Positions 9,371-20,109 of a stretch of 64,000 bases of DNA are shown piece after piece (within the stretch, counting starts at the first letter, position 1; each line of letters opens with the position of its first letter). Under the pieces are notes generated by a model. That model did not search any database. It saw only the letters and a program-made list of their open reading frames with translations, and was not told where the DNA came from. The position numbers and the translations under genes were made by a program. The DNA comes from Hyphomicrobiales bacterium (GTDB lineage: Bacteria; Pseudomonadota; Alphaproteobacteria; Rhizobiales; Rhizobiaceae), in contig QEVK01000018.1 in NCBI GenBank assembly GCA_003577315.1, forward strand, positions 1 through 64,000, written 5' to 3'.

Positions 9371-10210
9371 CTATTCGCCGCCGACCAGCATGTCCTGGGC
9401 GAGCGCGATGGCGGTGCGGCGGTCGGCCTCGCCGGCAAGGGCGAAGGCCTCCTCCTGCATGCCGCGTATCCACGACTTGTCGGCGGCGGGCGCGCGTTCG
9501 AGCGCGGCCGTCATCATGGCCAGCCCCCGCACCACCTTGCCGCTCTGGAACAGGAGATGGCCGAGCGTGGCCTGCGCGCCGGTGTGGCCCTTCTCGGCCG
9601 CGAGCTGGAACCAGCGGCCGGCCTGGCGGATGTTCGACTTCAGCCCGCCCTCGCCCGTCATCAGCATCCTGCCGACCTCGTACTGGGCGTTCGGGTTGCG
9701 GTAGGTGGCGGCGGCGCGCATGTAGTAGTCCTGCGCGGCGGCCGGGTTGGCCTGCACGGGCGAGCCGGGAATGCCGGCGCGCACATAGCCGCCGAGCGCC
9801 ACCAGCGCGTCGGAGACGTAGCTCTCCTCGGGCGAGCCGGGCTCGACCTCCTGCGCGGCGATCTCCTGATAGAACTTGAACGCCTCGTAGTCGTTGCGCG
9901 CCACGCCGTCGCCCTCGGCATACATGCGCGCCAGCTTCCAGCGCGCGCCGATCTGGCCCTTGTCGGCGGCGTAGCGGTAGGCTTCCACCGCCTGGTCCTT
10001 GTGGCCGCTCTTGTAGGCGGTGAAGCCGAAGCGGAACACCGCCCACGGGCTGCGCGGCTCGTCGGGCGAGCCGATCACCGACTGGTCGAGGGCATGAGCC
10101 TGCGGGGTGGCAGCGCAAAGCGTACCGGCGGCGACCGCGCAGAACAGGCCCGCCATCGCGAGGCGGCCGGCCGGTCTGGTGCTCGAAACTTCGTACACGA
10201 TCATCGTCAT
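9371..10210 (-). CDS. exoR: ExoR-type exopolysaccharide regulator (periplasmic Sel1-repeat protein)
   Basis: A 279-residue exported protein. The signal peptide is RLAMAGLFCAVAAGTLCAA, with likely cleavage after AHA near residue 41. The rest is a chain of Sel1/TPR-like repeats, e.g. AVEAYRYAADKGQIGARWKL, ARMYAEGDGVARNDYEAFKF and GRMLMTGEGG. It matches rhizobial ExoR in layout, length and key segments (PWAVFRFGFTAYK; GLAMMTAALE near the C-terminus; WIRGMQEEAFALA). ExoR is known to bind the sensor ExoS in the periplasm and hold the ExoS-ChvI two-component system off, repressing succinoglycan and favouring motility. The adjacent xthA/csp genes support orthology. exoS and chvI are not in this window. 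Confidence 0.88.
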   Translation of the reverse strand: MTMIVYEVSSTRPAGRLAMAGLFCAVAAGTLCAATPQAHALDQSVIGSPDEPRSPWAVFRFGFTAYKSGHKDQAVEAYRYAADKGQIGARWKLARMYAEGDGVARNDYEAFKFYQEIAAQEVEPGSPEESYVSDALVALGGYVRAGIPGSPVQANPAAAQDYYMRAAATYRNPNAQYEVGRMLMTGEGGLKSNIRQAGRWFQLAAEKGHTGAQATLGHLLFQSGKVVRGLAMMTAALERAPAADKSWIRGMQEEAFALAGEADRRTAIALAQDMLVGGE

Positions 10211-10597
10211 CCTTGCCGCGGGCGGTGCGGCCTGCTCTCCCGCCGGGCGCCTCTTTCGGGCGTCCTTGCCGGGAGGTTATCGAGGTGCTCCGGGTTTATG
10301 GCGGGAAAGGGGCAATCCGCCATGGCGCGGAAGACACACCCTGCGGATGTCCGGTCAGTGTTGCCGAATCGCCACAAACGAAACCCGCCCCGACCCCGGA
10401 CCGCCGACAAAGCCTGAACCCCTCCCGATCGTCCGGAATCCGCCGTGCGGTCACGATTTCTCCTGTCGCAAATGCCTTGCCGCCTACGCTGGAGACATGC
10501 GACACGAAAACTCCTAATTTTTCGGGTGCAGACGATCTGTCGCCGGTTTCGGGATTCCCGCGACAAGCGTGGCGGGCACACGCAAGGGGCGCGGCGC
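10211..10597. other. 387-base gap between exoR and the exporter gene; no convincing gene
   Basis: It contains short open frames on both strands, but none has a good ribosome binding site together with coding-like composition. It should hold the exoR promoter on its left side. I see no clear repeat, hairpin terminator or RNA gene. Confidence 0.5.
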
Positions 10598-11227
10598 TTA
10601 CGGCCTCGACAGCAAAAGACGGATGCCCGCATATCCGAAGATCGCGGCAAGCGCGCCTTCAATCCAGCGCCGGGATCTCTGGTATGCCCGCCCCATGGGC
10701 GTCGTCGAGAAAACCAGCGCATAGCCGACATTGACCAGAAGCCCGAGAACGGCACACCCCACTATGATGGCCTGAAAAGTGTATGAGGGAGCATCGGGCC
10801 GCAACCCAAGCGACATGATCGCGATCCATCCGAGAACCGCCTTTGGATTTGACAGATGAAGCAGGACACCTCTGCGGTAGAGCGCCGCCTTCTTCGCAGA
10901 AGGCGCGGATTTCGCCTGCCGGGTATCGGCTGACAGGGCCGATCCTGCAGATTTGCAGGCGAGATACAGCAGGTAGAGGCCGCCAGCGATCTTGATCGCA
11001 AGGACGGCCTCGGCATAGGCGGTCAGAACAGTGGAGATGCCGGTTGCGGCCAGCATCGCCCAAGACATGCTGCCAGTGACGACACCCAGGGCCAATGCTA
11101 CGGCCGCGGCGCGTCCCTGCTTCATGGCAACGCCCATGATGGCCATCGTGCTGGGGCCGGGGCTGGCGACCGCGATCACATATGCGGCATAGACCAGCAG
11201 AAGATGCTGGAAATTCTCCAGGAGCAT
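10598..11227 (-). CDS. LysE/RhtB-family exporter
   Basis: A 209-residue inner membrane protein with about six hydrophobic segments. The family signature is near the N-terminus (VIAVASPGPSTMAIMGVAMK) and the second conserved block is LLHLSNPKAVLGWIAIMSLG. LysE/RhtB proteins export amino acids such as lysine, homoserine or threonine, or related metabolites; the substrate is not evident. The ATG at 11227 (MLLENFQHLLLVYAAYV) matches the family start. The coding sequence looks somewhat less GC-rich than its neighbours and stands alone between exoR and ilvD, which may mean separate acquisition; this is a weak inference. Confidence 0.85.
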   Translation of the reverse strand: MLLENFQHLLLVYAAYVIAVASPGPSTMAIMGVAMKQGRAAAVALALGVVTGSMSWAMLAATGISTVLTAYAEAVLAIKIAGGLYLLYLACKSAGSALSADTRQAKSAPSAKKAALYRRGVLLHLSNPKAVLGWIAIMSLGLRPDAPSYTFQAIIVGCAVLGLLVNVGYALVFSTTPMGRAYQRSRRWIEGALAAIFGYAGIRLLLSRP

Positions 11228-11379
11228 GTGGTTCCCCGCTTCTGCATTGACCGCAAAATCCCGAAACCCGCGACACACCCCGGGGTGAGCCGGAAGGGCA
11301 GCGATGCTTGCAGATCGGGTCCCGTCCGCCCCGGCGGGTGCCGGAGCGGGCTCGCGACATATCCGCGGCAAGCGCGCGG

Positions 11380-13215
11380 TTATTCCGGCAGGACGCGCAC
11401 GGCGCCCTTGTCGGCGCTGGCGGCGAAGGCCGCGTAGGCCTTGAGCGCGGTGGTCACGTTGCGCTTGCGGGGGCTGGCCGGCTTCCAGCCGAGCCTGTCC
11501 TGCTCGGCGCGGCGCGCGGCCAGCTCCTCGTCCGAAACGCGAAGGCTGATGGTGCGGCCGGGAATGTCGATGTCGATGATGTCGCCGCTGCGCACCAGCC
11601 CGATCGCCCCGCCGCTCGCGGCCTCGGGCGAGACATGGCCGATGGACAGGCCCGACGTGCCGCCGGAGAAGCGCCCGTCGGTCAGAAGCGCGCAGGCCGC
11701 GCCCAGCCCCTTCGATTTCAGGTAGCTGGTCGGATAGAGCATCTCCTGCATGCCGGGGCCGCCCTTGGGCCCCTCGTAGCGGATGACGACGACGTCGCCG
11801 GCCTTGACCTCGTTGCCGAGGATGCCCTTGACCGCCGCGTCCTGGCTCTCGAACACCACGGCCGGACCCGAGAACTTCAGGATGGATTCGTCGACGCCCG
11901 CCGTCTTCACCACGCAGCCGTCGAGCGCGATGTTGCCCTTGAGCACCGCAAGGCCGCCGTCCCTGGAGAACGGGTGCTCGGCCGAGCGGATCACGCCGTT
12001 GACGCCATCCGTGTCGAGATCGTCCCAGCGGGCCGACTGGCTGAAGGCGGTCTGCGACGGCACGCCGCCGGGTGCCGCGCGGAAGAACTCGCGCACGCTC
12101 TCGCTGCTGGTGCGGGTGATGTCCCAGCGGTCGATCGCCTCGCCCAGCGTCGCGGCGTGGACGGTCGGCGTGTCGCGGTGGATCAGGCCGGCGCGGTCGA
12201 GCTCGCCCAGGATGCGCATGATGCCGCCGGCGCGGTGGACGTCCTCCATGTGGACGTCGCTCTTGGCCGGCGCCACCTTCGACAGGCACGGCACTTTCCG
12301 GGAAAGGGCGTCGATGTCGTCCATGGTGAAGTCGATGCCGCCCTCGTGCGCGGCGGCCAGGATGTGCAGCACCGTGTTGGTCGAGCCGCCCATGGCGATG
12401 TCGAGCGACATGGCGTTCTCGAACGCCTTGCGGTTGGCGACGTTGCGCGGCAGCACGCTCTCGTCGCCCTGTTCGTACCAGCGCTGGGCGAGGTCGACGA
12501 TCAGGTGCCCGGCCTCGACGAACAGCCGCTTGCGGTCGGCATGGGTGGCGAGCGTCGAGCCGTTGCCGGGAAGCGACAGGCCGAGCGCCTCGGTCAGGCA
12601 GTTCATCGAGTTGGCGGTGAACATGCCCGAGCACGAGCCGCAGGTCGGGCAGGCCGAGCGCTCGATGACGCTGACGTCCTCGTCGGAGACGGTGTCGTCG
12701 GCCGCCGCCACCATGGCGTCCACGAGGTCGAGCGCGTGGCTCTTGCCGGCGAGCACCACCTTGCCGGCCTCCATCGGCCCGCCGGAGACGAAGACCGACG
12801 GGATGTCGAGGCGCAGCGACGCCATCAGCATGCCCGGCGTGATCTTGTCGCAGTTGGAGATGCAGACCATGGCGTCGGCGCAATGGGCGTTGACCATGTA
12901 TTCGACCGCGTCGGCGATCAGCTCGCGCGAGGGCAGCGAGTAGAGCATGCCGTCATGGCCCATGGCGATGCCGTCGTCCACGGCGATGGTGTTGAACTCC
13001 TTGGCGACGCCGCCGGCGGCCTCGATCTCGCGCGCCACGAGCTGGCCGAGATCCTTCAGGTGGACATGGCCGGGCACGAACTGGGTAAACGAGTTGACGA
13101 CGGCGACGATCGGCTTGCCGAAGTCGCTGTCCTTCATGCCGGTGGCGCGCCACAGGCCGCGCGCCCCCGCCATGTTGCGGCCGTGGGTCGTCGTGCGGGA
13201 GCGATAGGGGGGCAT
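11380..13215 (-). CDS. ilvD: Dihydroxy-acid dehydratase
   Basis: Fe-S dehydratase of valine, isoleucine and pantothenate synthesis; 611 residues, the standard length. It starts [20 protein letters not shown]. Cluster cysteines are in [11 protein letters not shown] and in [19 protein letters not shown]. Further family blocks are [17 protein letters not shown] and [17 protein letters not shown]. It is a stand-alone gene between the LysE-type exporter and valS on the same strand. ilvA (threonine deaminase) is in the window at 43.8 kb but not linked. Confidence 0.96.
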   Translation of the reverse strand: MPPYRSRTTTHGRNMAGARGLWRATGMKDSDFGKPIVAVVNSFTQFVPGHVHLKDLGQLVAREIEAAGGVAKEFNTIAVDDGIAMGHDGMLYSLPSRELIADAVEYMVNAHCADAMVCISNCDKITPGMLMASLRLDIPSVFVSGGPMEAGKVVLAGKSHALDLVDAMVAAADDTVSDEDVSVIERSACPTCGSCSGMFTANSMNCLTEALGLSLPGNGSTLATHADRKRLFVEAGHLIVDLAQRWYEQGDESVLPRNVANRKAFENAMSLDIAMGGSTNTVLHILAAAHEGGIDFTMDDIDALSRKVPCLSKVAPAKSDVHMEDVHRAGGIMRILGELDRAGLIHRDTPTVHAATLGEAIDRWDITRTSSESVREFFRAAPGGVPSQTAFSQSARWDDLDTDGVNGVIRSAEHPFSRDGGLAVLKGNIALDGCVVKTAGVDESILKFSGPAVVFESQDAAVKGILGNEVKAGDVVVIRYEGPKGGPGMQEMLYPTSYLKSKGLGAACALLTDGRFSGGTSGLSIGHVSPEAASGGAIGLVRSGDIIDIDIPGRTISLRVSDEELAARRAEQDRLGWKPASPRKRNVTTALKAYAAFAASADKGAVRVLPE

Positions 13216-13314
13216 GGCGTTTCCTGACCTTCTTCTGGCTCTTCCAGTTCCTGAAATGGCTAATAGCGGCAACGGGCGGGCCTGTCAGCGCCCACCCGTT
13301 GGGTCAGGCGGGCG

Positions 13315-16098
13315 TCAGCCGGCGTCGGCGAGCCGCGAGCGCGCGACCTCGAGCCGCGCCCGCGCCTCCCGGAGGCCGGCGAGCTTCTCGCGCTCGGCCT
13401 CCACCACCTCCTCCGCCGCGCGCTCGACGAATTGCGGGTTGGCGAGCTTCTTCTCGACGCGGCCGATCTCGTCGGCGTTCCTGGAAAGCTCCTTGTCAAG
13501 CCGCGCGGCCTCGGCCGCAAGGTCGATCAGCTCGCCGAGCGGCAGACAGGCGGTGGCCTCGCCGGTGACGATCTGGGCCGAGCCCCTGGGCGCGGCGTCC
13601 GAGAAGCCGACCTCGCCGGTGCGCGCCAGCCGGCGGATCGCCGGCTCGTGGCGCGCCACGCGCTCGCGCGTCGAGGCGTTCGCACCCACCAGCACCAGCG
13701 GCGCCGTGGCCGAGGGCGGCACGTTCATCTCCGAGCGGACCGAGCGGATGCCCGAGACCAGCTCGATCAGCCAGTTGATCTCGGCGGCCGCCTCCGCGTC
13801 CTCGAAGTCCGGCACCGGCCATGCCGCATGGCACAGCAGCGTTTCCCGCGGCGCGCCCTCGCCGGCCGTCTGCGCCCACAACTCCTCCGTCATGAACGGC
13901 ATCATCGGGTGCAGCAGCTTGTAGATCTCGTCGAGCACATGGGCCATGGCGGCGCGGCTCTCGGCCTTGGCCGCCTCGTCCTCGCCCGCGAACACCGGCT
14001 TCAGAAGCTCGACATACCAGTCGCAGACGAGGTTCCACACGAAGCGGTAGGCCACTGCCGCCGCCTCGTTGAAGCGGAAGCCGGTGATGCCGGCGGTGAT
14101 CTCGTTCGTCGCGCGCGTCAGCTCCGTCAGCACCCAGCGGTTGACCGTCAGCCTGGCGTCCTGAGGCCGGAAGCCCGGATCGCGCGCCACGCCGTTCATC
14201 TCGGCGAAGCGGGTGGCGTTCCACAGCTTGGTGCCGAAGTTGCGGTAGCCGGCGACGCGGGCGGGGTCGAGCTTCACGTCGCGCCCCTGCGCCGCCATGA
14301 TGGCCAGCGTGAAGCGCAGCGCGTCCGCCCCGTACTCGTCGATCAGCTCCAGCGGGTCGATGACGTTGCCCTTGGACTTCGACATCTTGGCGCCGTGCTT
14401 GTCGCGCACCAGCGCGTGCACGTAGACGGTGTGGAACGGCTCCTCCTTCATGAAGTGGAGGCCCATCATCATCATGCGGGCGACCCAGAAGAAGATGATG
14501 TCGAAGCCGGTGACCAGCACGTCGGTCTGGTAGTAGGTGTCGAGTTCCTTCGTCTTCCTCGGCCAGCCCAGCGTCGAGAACGGCCACAGCGCCGAGGAGA
14601 ACCAGGTGTCGAGCACATCCTCGTCGCGGGTCAGGATGTCGCCGGGCTGGAAGTTTTCCAGCTTGTCCTCGACCCAGGCCTTCCACGGCCCTTCCAGCGC
14701 GAGATAGTATTCGACCGCCTCGTCCAGCGCCTCCTTCTCGGTCCTGGCGACGAAGACGTGGCCGTCCGGCCCGTACCAGGCCGGGATCTGGTGGCCCCAC
14801 CACAGCTGGCGCGACACGCACCAGGGCTGGATGTTCTCCATCCATTCGAAATAGGTCTTTTCCCAGCTCTTCGGCACGAAGTTCGTCCGGCCCTCGCGCA
14901 CGGCGGCGATGGCGGGCCTGGCCAGCGTCGCGGCGTCGACATACCACTGGTCGGTCAGGAACGGCTCGATCGGCACGCCGCCGCGGTCGCCATGCGGCAC
15001 CATGTGGCGGTGCGGCTCTATCCTTGCGAGGAAGCCGCCCTCCTCCATGAGCGCCACGACGAGCTTGCGCGCCTCGAAGCGGTCGAGGCCGTGAAGCCGG
15101 TTCCACACCGCCTCGCGCTGACTCGTTATCTCGACGCCTTCGAGGAAGTCCTCGTTATCCTTGATGTTCACGGTGGCGTCGGTGTTGAGCACATTGACCA
15201 TGGCGAGGCCGTGGCGCTTGCCGACCTCGAAGTCGTTGAAGTCGTGCGCGGGCGTGATCTTGACCGCGCCGGTGCCCTTCTCGGGATCGGAATACTCGTC
15301 GGCGACGATCGGGATGCGGCGGCCGACGATCGGCAGCACCGCGTGCCTGCCGACCAGATCCCTGTAGCGTTCGTCGTCGGGGTGGACGGCCACGCCCGTG
15401 TCGCCCAGCATCGTCTCGGGCCGGGTCGTGGCGACGGTGATGTAGCTCGACGGATCGAGCGGATCGTAGGACCGGCCCTCGACGGGATAGCGGAAATGCC
15501 ACAGGTTGCCGTCGAGCTCGACCTGCTCGACCTCGAGGTCGGAGATGGCGGTGAGCAGCTTGGGGTCCCAGTTGACCAGCCGCTTGTCCTTGTAGATCAG
15601 CCCTTCCTTGTAGAGCGTGACGAAGACCTCCAGCACCGCCTCCGACAGGCCCTCGTCCATGGTGAAGCGCTCGCGGCTCCAGTCGCAGGACGCGCCGAGG
15701 CGCTTCAACTGGTTGACGATCATGCCGCCGGATTCGGCCTTCCACTCCCAGACCTTGTCGATGAACTCCTCTCGCGTGAGGTCGCGGCGGCGGATCTGGC
15801 GCTCGGCGAGCTGGCGCTCGACCACCATCTGGGTGGCGATGCCGGCATGGTCCATGCCCGGCTGCCACAGCACGTTCCTGCCGCGCATGCGCTCGAACCG
15901 GACCATGATGTCCTGCAGCGTGTTGTTGAGCGCATGGCCCATGTGCAGCGAGCCGGTGACGTTGGGCGGCGGGATGACGATGGCGAAGGTCTCCGCGCCC
16001 GGCCCGGCGCCGGCGCCGGCGGCGAAGGCGTCCGCCTCCTCCCAGGCCTTGGCGATCCTGGGTTCGACGGCCTTGGCGTCGTAGGTCTTGTCGAGCAT
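13315..16098 (-). CDS. valS: Valyl-tRNA synthetase
   Basis: A 927-residue class I synthetase. The HIGH motif is in [17 protein letters not shown] (residues ~40-56). The CP1 editing domain occupies roughly residues 180-380 and includes the [17 protein letters not shown] block. KMSKS is in [17 protein letters not shown] near residue 573. The C-terminus is the typical ValS coiled-coil arm ([19 protein letters not shown]). It lies in the rhizobial order pcm, tolC, popZ, (PEBP-like), valS, all on the minus strand. Confidence 0.96.
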   Translation of the reverse strand: MLDKTYDAKAVEPRIAKAWEEADAFAAGAGAGPGAETFAIVIPPPNVTGSLHMGHALNNTLQDIMVRFERMRGRNVLWQPGMDHAGIATQMVVERQLAERQIRRRDLTREEFIDKVWEWKAESGGMIVNQLKRLGASCDWSRERFTMDEGLSEAVLEVFVTLYKEGLIYKDKRLVNWDPKLLTAISDLEVEQVELDGNLWHFRYPVEGRSYDPLDPSSYITVATTRPETMLGDTGVAVHPDDERYRDLVGRHAVLPIVGRRIPIVADEYSDPEKGTGAVKITPAHDFNDFEVGKRHGLAMVNVLNTDATVNIKDNEDFLEGVEITSQREAVWNRLHGLDRFEARKLVVALMEEGGFLARIEPHRHMVPHGDRGGVPIEPFLTDQWYVDAATLARPAIAAVREGRTNFVPKSWEKTYFEWMENIQPWCVSRQLWWGHQIPAWYGPDGHVFVARTEKEALDEAVEYYLALEGPWKAWVEDKLENFQPGDILTRDEDVLDTWFSSALWPFSTLGWPRKTKELDTYYQTDVLVTGFDIIFFWVARMMMMGLHFMKEEPFHTVYVHALVRDKHGAKMSKSKGNVIDPLELIDEYGADALRFTLAIMAAQGRDVKLDPARVAGYRNFGTKLWNATRFAEMNGVARDPGFRPQDARLTVNRWVLTELTRATNEITAGITGFRFNEAAAVAYRFVWNLVCDWYVELLKPVFAGEDEAAKAESRAAMAHVLDEIYKLLHPMMPFMTEELWAQTAGEGAPRETLLCHAAWPVPDFEDAEAAAEINWLIELVSGIRSVRSEMNVPPSATAPLVLVGANASTRERVARHEPAIRRLARTGEVGFSDAAPRGSAQIVTGEATACLPLGELIDLAAEAARLDKELSRNADEIGRVEKKLANPQFVERAAEEVVEAEREKLAGLREARARLEVARSRLADAG

Positions 16099-16214
16099 GG
16101 GAAAAGTCCGGTTTTTCAGGAGTTACGCCGGTGTAAACCGGAAGGGCGGGGCCAAGTCAACTGCGCGCGCCGGAACCGGCCCGCGCGCAACCGCGCTGCC
16201 GGCCCGAAACGGAA

Positions 16215-16236
16215 ACGCCGCCCGAACGGGCGGCGT
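16215..16236 (-). terminator. Hairpin terminator after the PEBP-like gene
   Basis: A perfect 9-bp stem ACGCCGCCC / GGGCGGCGT with a 4-base loop is followed on the minus strand by the T-rich TTTCCGTTTC. It lies about 30 bases beyond the stop of the PEBP-like gene and before valS. Confidence 0.7.
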
Positions 16237-16266
16237 CCCTGTTACCAGCTTATTCCGGCGCGTCCG

Positions 16267-16653
16267 TCAGGGAAAGCGCTTGCGCGCCGCCGCCTTGGCC
16301 AGCACCTTGCCGCGGGCGTCGAGCGCCTCGGCGGTGATCTGGTAGGTATGGGGCGACGGCGGGCACGGCCCCTTGTAGCGGAAGGCGCCGTAGGGAAGCG
16401 AGGTCTGCCCGCCATAGGTCACCGTTCCGCCGCCGTGCGGATAGTCCGGCACGTTGATGTCGACCATCCTGAAGCGGATCTTGGCCGTGCCCTTCGGCAC
16501 CTTGCTCAGCGTGATGGGCGGGGACTTGCTGTCGAAACACTTCTTCGTCGGCCCCCACTCGAAGCTCAGGCCGAACGAATAGGCCGGCGAGGCCGTCATC
16601 GCCATCGCGGCCGCCAGCAGCAGCAGTTTCGAGGATCGTCCCATGCCCGTCAT
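16267..16653 (-). CDS. Exported PEBP-like (YbhB/YbcL-related) protein
   Basis: 128 residues with a clear signal peptide (SKLLLLAAAMAMTASPAYS). The mature part reads KCFDSKSPPITLSKVPKGT, later GGQTSLPYGAFRYKGPCPP and HTYQITAEALDARG. The spacing of a Pro/Lys-Gly loop, a G-P-C-P-P segment and a final H-x-Y-x-I/F-x-x-x-A-L-D strand resembles the phosphatidylethanolamine-binding (YbhB/YbcL) fold. The canonical ligand-site D-P-D-x-P is replaced by VDINVPDY, so ligand binding is uncertain. The ATG at 16653 is preceded by AAGGGGG. The role is unknown. Confidence 0.7.
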   Translation of the reverse strand: MTGMGRSSKLLLLAAAMAMTASPAYSFGLSFEWGPTKKCFDSKSPPITLSKVPKGTAKIRFRMVDINVPDYPHGGGTVTYGGQTSLPYGAFRYKGPCPPSPHTYQITAEALDARGKVLAKAAARKRFP

Positions 16654-16860
16654 TTCCCCCTTGCCCGTGAAAGACGAAGGCAGGTTAGGCACGAACCATC
16701 TGATCGGCAAGGAAAAATCCGTCCCGCCGGGCGTTGCGTCATCCGGCCCCGCCCCGGCGCGCGCCGTGAGCGTATCGCGCCTTGTCCGCTGCGAAGCGGC
16801 ACAACCTTCGACCGGCGTGCCGCAAGCGGCGCCGGCAATGCGCATACGACGCGGCGCGCC

Positions 16861-17532
16861 CTACCCGCCGCGCGCGACGCGCTCGATCTCCTCGCGCACC
16901 AGCCTCTCGACCAGCGTCGGCAGGTTGTTGTCGAGCCAGTCCTGCAACATGGGGCGCAGCATCTCCTCCGCCATCTCGTCGAAGGAGCGGCGGCGGCTGG
17001 CCGCGAACGCCTCGGACAGTTCTCCGAAGGCGGCGGCGACCTGGCGGCCGGCGTGGTCGGAAAGCAGCGACGGCCGCGCCTCGGCGGGCGCGGGATGCGC
17101 GGCCGCGACGTCGAGGGATTCGGGAGCGGGCTCCGGGGCCGGCTCGTCGTCATGCTCCGCGAAAGCGGGCGGCACGGCCGGCTCGTCGTCATGCGCGGGA
17201 ACGGGGCCGCCGAACGGCAGCACCTCGATCTGCGGTCGCGGCGCGGGATGCGCCATTTCCTGCGGCTGCGGCTGCGGCTGCGCCTGGAAGGGCTCCTGCG
17301 CCGGCTGGTCGGCGTGGATCGCCGCCTGCGACGCCTCGGCCTCGTCGAACTCGGCGCGGAAGGCCTCGACCTCGTGCTGGGCCTCGCCGGCGGGCGCGGG
17401 CGGGGCAAGCTCAGGCGCCCCGGCCTCGTCCAGCGGCCGACGCGCGGTGTCGCTGTCCTCGATGATCCGGCGGATCGACGCCAGGATTTCTTCCATCGAG
17501 GGTTCGCGCTGGGCGCTGCCTGTCTGTGCCAT
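16861..17532 (-). CDS. popZ: PopZ-family polar organizing protein (DUF2497)
   Basis: A 223-residue protein with the two conserved ends of PopZ around a Pro/Glu/Ala-rich disordered middle. The N-terminal helix is REPSMEEILASIRRIIEDS; the C-terminal oligomerisation region is PMLQDWLDNNLPTLVERLVR. PopZ forms cell-pole microdomains that anchor the ParB-parS centromere in alphaproteobacteria. The acidic Pro-rich linker (residues ~40-160) has a Gln/Pro run (QAQPQPQPQE). The neighbours tolC and valS are the usual rhizobial ones. Confidence 0.9.
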   Translation of the reverse strand: MAQTGSAQREPSMEEILASIRRIIEDSDTARRPLDEAGAPELAPPAPAGEAQHEVEAFRAEFDEAEASQAAIHADQPAQEPFQAQPQPQPQEMAHPAPRPQIEVLPFGGPVPAHDDEPAVPPAFAEHDDEPAPEPAPESLDVAAAHPAPAEARPSLLSDHAGRQVAAAFGELSEAFAASRRRSFDEMAEEMLRPMLQDWLDNNLPTLVERLVREEIERVARGG

Positions 17533-17703
17533 CGTTACGCCTGCTGCCTTCCGCGGTCGATCGCGTCGACGCCGCCCATGCCACGCGGCGACGCCGAATC
17601 GAGATCAACAGGCTAGACGAGGCCGCGGCCCGGGCGAAGCCCCCACCCGGCAAAGTCGCAACTTTCGCACAAGTTTGGGTCCGGGCCGCGGAGGCCGCGA
17701 GGC

Positions 17704-19080
17704 TCAGCGGCCGTCCGGGGTTTTCGTGCCGTACCACTTGCCCTTGACGGCGTCGTAGTGCTCCTGCGGCTTGTAGACCGCCACGTTGAGGCCGAGCCGC
17801 ACGGGCGAAAGCCGGCCCATGGCCGACAGGATGGCGTAGCTCGCCGCCACCACGTCGCGCTCGGCGCTGGCGACGTTGATCTGGGCGGCGATCACGTCGG
17901 CCTGGGCGTTGAGCACGTCGAGCGTGGTGCGCTGGCCGACATTGCGCTCCTCGATGACGCCGTTGAGGGCGAGCTGCGCGGCCGAGACCAGCTCGCGGCC
18001 GGCTGCCACCACCTCGCGCGCGGCGACATATTGCGTCCAGGCCGAGGTGACGGCGGCGCGGACCTGGTCGCGCGCCACGTCGACCTCGATGCGCGCCTGG
18101 CCGAGCGATTCCTTGGACTGGCGCACCTGCGCCGAGCTGCGGCCGCCCTGGTAGATCGGGATGGTCAGGTTGAGGCCGATGGAAGCGGCGTTCGACGAGC
18201 CGTCGCCCTGCGCGCCCACGCCCGGCAACCCGCTGACCACGGTATCGCGGTAGGAATGCGACACGCCCGCCTCGGCCCGCAGCTGCGGCAGCATCGCGCC
18301 CTCGGCGGACTTGACCTGGAACGAGGCCGCGTCGACCAGATGCAGCGTCGCCTTGATCGCCGGATGCTCGGCGAGCGCGGTGGCGAGCGCGGCGTCGATG
18401 TTGCCCGGCAGCAGCTTGGCCACCGGGGACGCCGCATCGAGCCGCCCCGGCCTGTCGCCGACGAGCTGGAGATAGGCGGCCTCGCTCGCCAGCACCTGGG
18501 CGCGCGCCGCGCTCAGCTGCGCCACGGCCGCCGCCTGCTGGGCCTGCGTCTGGGCGACGTCGGTGCGCGTGCCCTCGCCCACCTCGAAGCGCGAGGTCGC
18601 CGCGCGCACCTGCTCGCCGAGGAACTCGAGGTTGCGCTCGCGCAGCACCGCGATCTGGCGGTCGCGCAGCACGTCGACATAGGCGGCCGCCGCGTTGAAG
18701 AGGATGTTCTGCTCGGTGTTGCGCAGGCTCTCATTGGCCGCGCGCACCTGCGATTCGGCCGCGCGCACGTTGTTCAGCGTCTGAAAGCCGTCGAACAGCG
18801 ACTGCTGGATCGCCACGCCGAAGGAGCCGGCGGTGATTCGGTTGCCGGAGTTCGATGCGTAGCTCAGGTTTCCCGTCGCGCCGATCTGCGGTCGCCAGCC
18901 GGACTTGGCGATGGCGACGTTCTCGTCAGTGACGCGCACGCCGGCGCGGGCCGAGTTCATGCTGGAATTGTTCTGGTAGGCGCGGGCAAGCGCGCCGTGG
19001 ATCGTCTCCGCCATCGACGGCTGCGAGAGCGCCAGCACCCCCGACATCGCCACGACAGCGACCAAGCCTTTGCGAATCAT
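17704..19080 (-). CDS. tolC: TolC-family outer membrane efflux protein
   Basis: A 458-residue outer membrane channel subunit for type I secretion and drug efflux. The signal peptide GLVAVVAMSGVLALSQPSMA is followed by two repeated OEP domains made of long helices with strand segments; the family motif VGEGTRTDVAQTQAQ is in the first repeat and VGQRTTLDVLNAQADV in the second. I chose the ATG at 19080 because AGGTGGG lies 9 bases upstream; an in-frame ATG at 19098 would put that site inside the gene. It lies downstream of pcm and upstream of popZ. Confidence 0.93.
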   Translation of the reverse strand: MIRKGLVAVVAMSGVLALSQPSMAETIHGALARAYQNNSSMNSARAGVRVTDENVAIAKSGWRPQIGATGNLSYASNSGNRITAGSFGVAIQQSLFDGFQTLNNVRAAESQVRAANESLRNTEQNILFNAAAAYVDVLRDRQIAVLRERNLEFLGEQVRAATSRFEVGEGTRTDVAQTQAQQAAAVAQLSAARAQVLASEAAYLQLVGDRPGRLDAASPVAKLLPGNIDAALATALAEHPAIKATLHLVDAASFQVKSAEGAMLPQLRAEAGVSHSYRDTVVSGLPGVGAQGDGSSNAASIGLNLTIPIYQGGRSSAQVRQSKESLGQARIEVDVARDQVRAAVTSAWTQYVAAREVVAAGRELVSAAQLALNGVIEERNVGQRTTLDVLNAQADVIAAQINVASAERDVVAASYAILSAMGRLSPVRLGLNVAVYKPQEHYDAVKGKWYGTKTPDGR

Positions 19081-19281
19081 CGACACGACCCACCTCATGC
19101 GAACTGGATGGGAACTGCCTTGCTGCGCCCAACCAAATGATCTTTGCCGGAATCCGGCTTGCAACAGTCCGTGACGGCACCGTCTGCGGGCCATCCTCGA
19201 ACGCGAACGCTACACGATTTCCGGCGGGGTGGCGTTACACTTTGGTAACAACCCAGAATTTTTTCAGCCGCGTCCCGCGCC

Positions 19282-19947
19282 TCAGAACTCGAACACCGGC
19301 ACACGCTTGAACGCATCGAGCGGCCGCACCGCGGCGTTGAAGGCCGGGCGCGAGGACACGAGCCCGTCCTCCTTCAGCCATAGCGTGGCGCGGCCGGAAT
19401 TGCCCTCGCCGACGACGGCGACGAGCCGCCCGCCATCCTTGAGCTGTTCGGTGAGCGCGGCCGGAACCTCGTCGACGGCGCCTTCGATCAGGATGACGTC
19501 GTAGGGCGCCTGCGCGGCGTGGCCCGCCGGCAGCGGCCCCTCGATCACGGACACGTTCTCGCAGCCGAGCGCGGCGAGCCTGCTTCCGGCCTCTCCCGCC
19601 AGCGCCGAATCGCTCTCGAGCGCGACCACGAAGCCGGCGATCCGGGCCAGGACGGCGCTGGAATAGCCGGGGCCGCAGCCGATGTCGAGCACCAGGTCGC
19701 CCGGGCGCACGCCGGCGAGCTGGACAAGCTTGGCGAAGGGGGAGGCGCGCATCAGGAAGCGGCCCGGCCGCCCCCGCGCGATCTCGATGTCCTCGTCGAT
19801 ATAGGCGAGCGGCCGGCGCCGGGCGGGAACGAACTCCTCGCGCGGGATCTCAAGCATGGCGGAAAGGATGGCGTCGTCGGTGACGTCGGTCGTGCGCAGC
19901 TGCCCGTCGACCATCCTCACGCGCAAATCCTGGAAATCGGCCGTCAT
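19282..19947 (-). CDS. pcm: Protein-L-isoaspartate O-methyltransferase family protein
   Basis: A 221-residue SAM-dependent methyltransferase. SAM motif I is LDIGCGPGYSSAVLARI near residue 86, the acidic motif II position is VVALESDS, and the family N-terminal block reads REEFVPARRRPLAYIDEDI. Pcm repairs isoaspartyl residues. In this rhizobial branch the canonical substrate loop (S-Q-P-x-x-x-A) is altered to ASPFAKLVQLAG, so true isoaspartate repair is likely but not certain. It lies upstream of tolC, as in many rhizobia. Confidence 0.85.
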   Translation of the reverse strand: MTADFQDLRVRMVDGQLRTTDVTDDAILSAMLEIPREEFVPARRRPLAYIDEDIEIARGRPGRFLMRASPFAKLVQLAGVRPGDLVLDIGCGPGYSSAVLARIAGFVVALESDSALAGEAGSRLAALGCENVSVIEGPLPAGHAAQAPYDVILIEGAVDEVPAALTEQLKDGGRLVAVVGEGNSGRATLWLKEDGLVSSRPAFNAAVRPLDAFKRVPVFEF

Positions 19948-20109
19948 GTCCTGTCAGCCCGCCGCAGCGGGCGCCCCTCGTCAACCGCCTGAAGGACCGC
20001 CGCCCCGCCTGAGCGGCGCGGTCCCCGATCTCTTGGTCCGCGACCCGGCGAAGCCCGCGTCGCTGCCGGAATCGCAAGCCGGACGCATCCTCACGCAAGC
20101 GAGGAGGTT

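Noticed and set aside
13432..17616. 1394-codon plus-strand frame opposite valS, the PEBP-like gene and popZ
   Set aside because: It runs across three unrelated minus-strand genes and has no domain; a GC-driven antisense frame.
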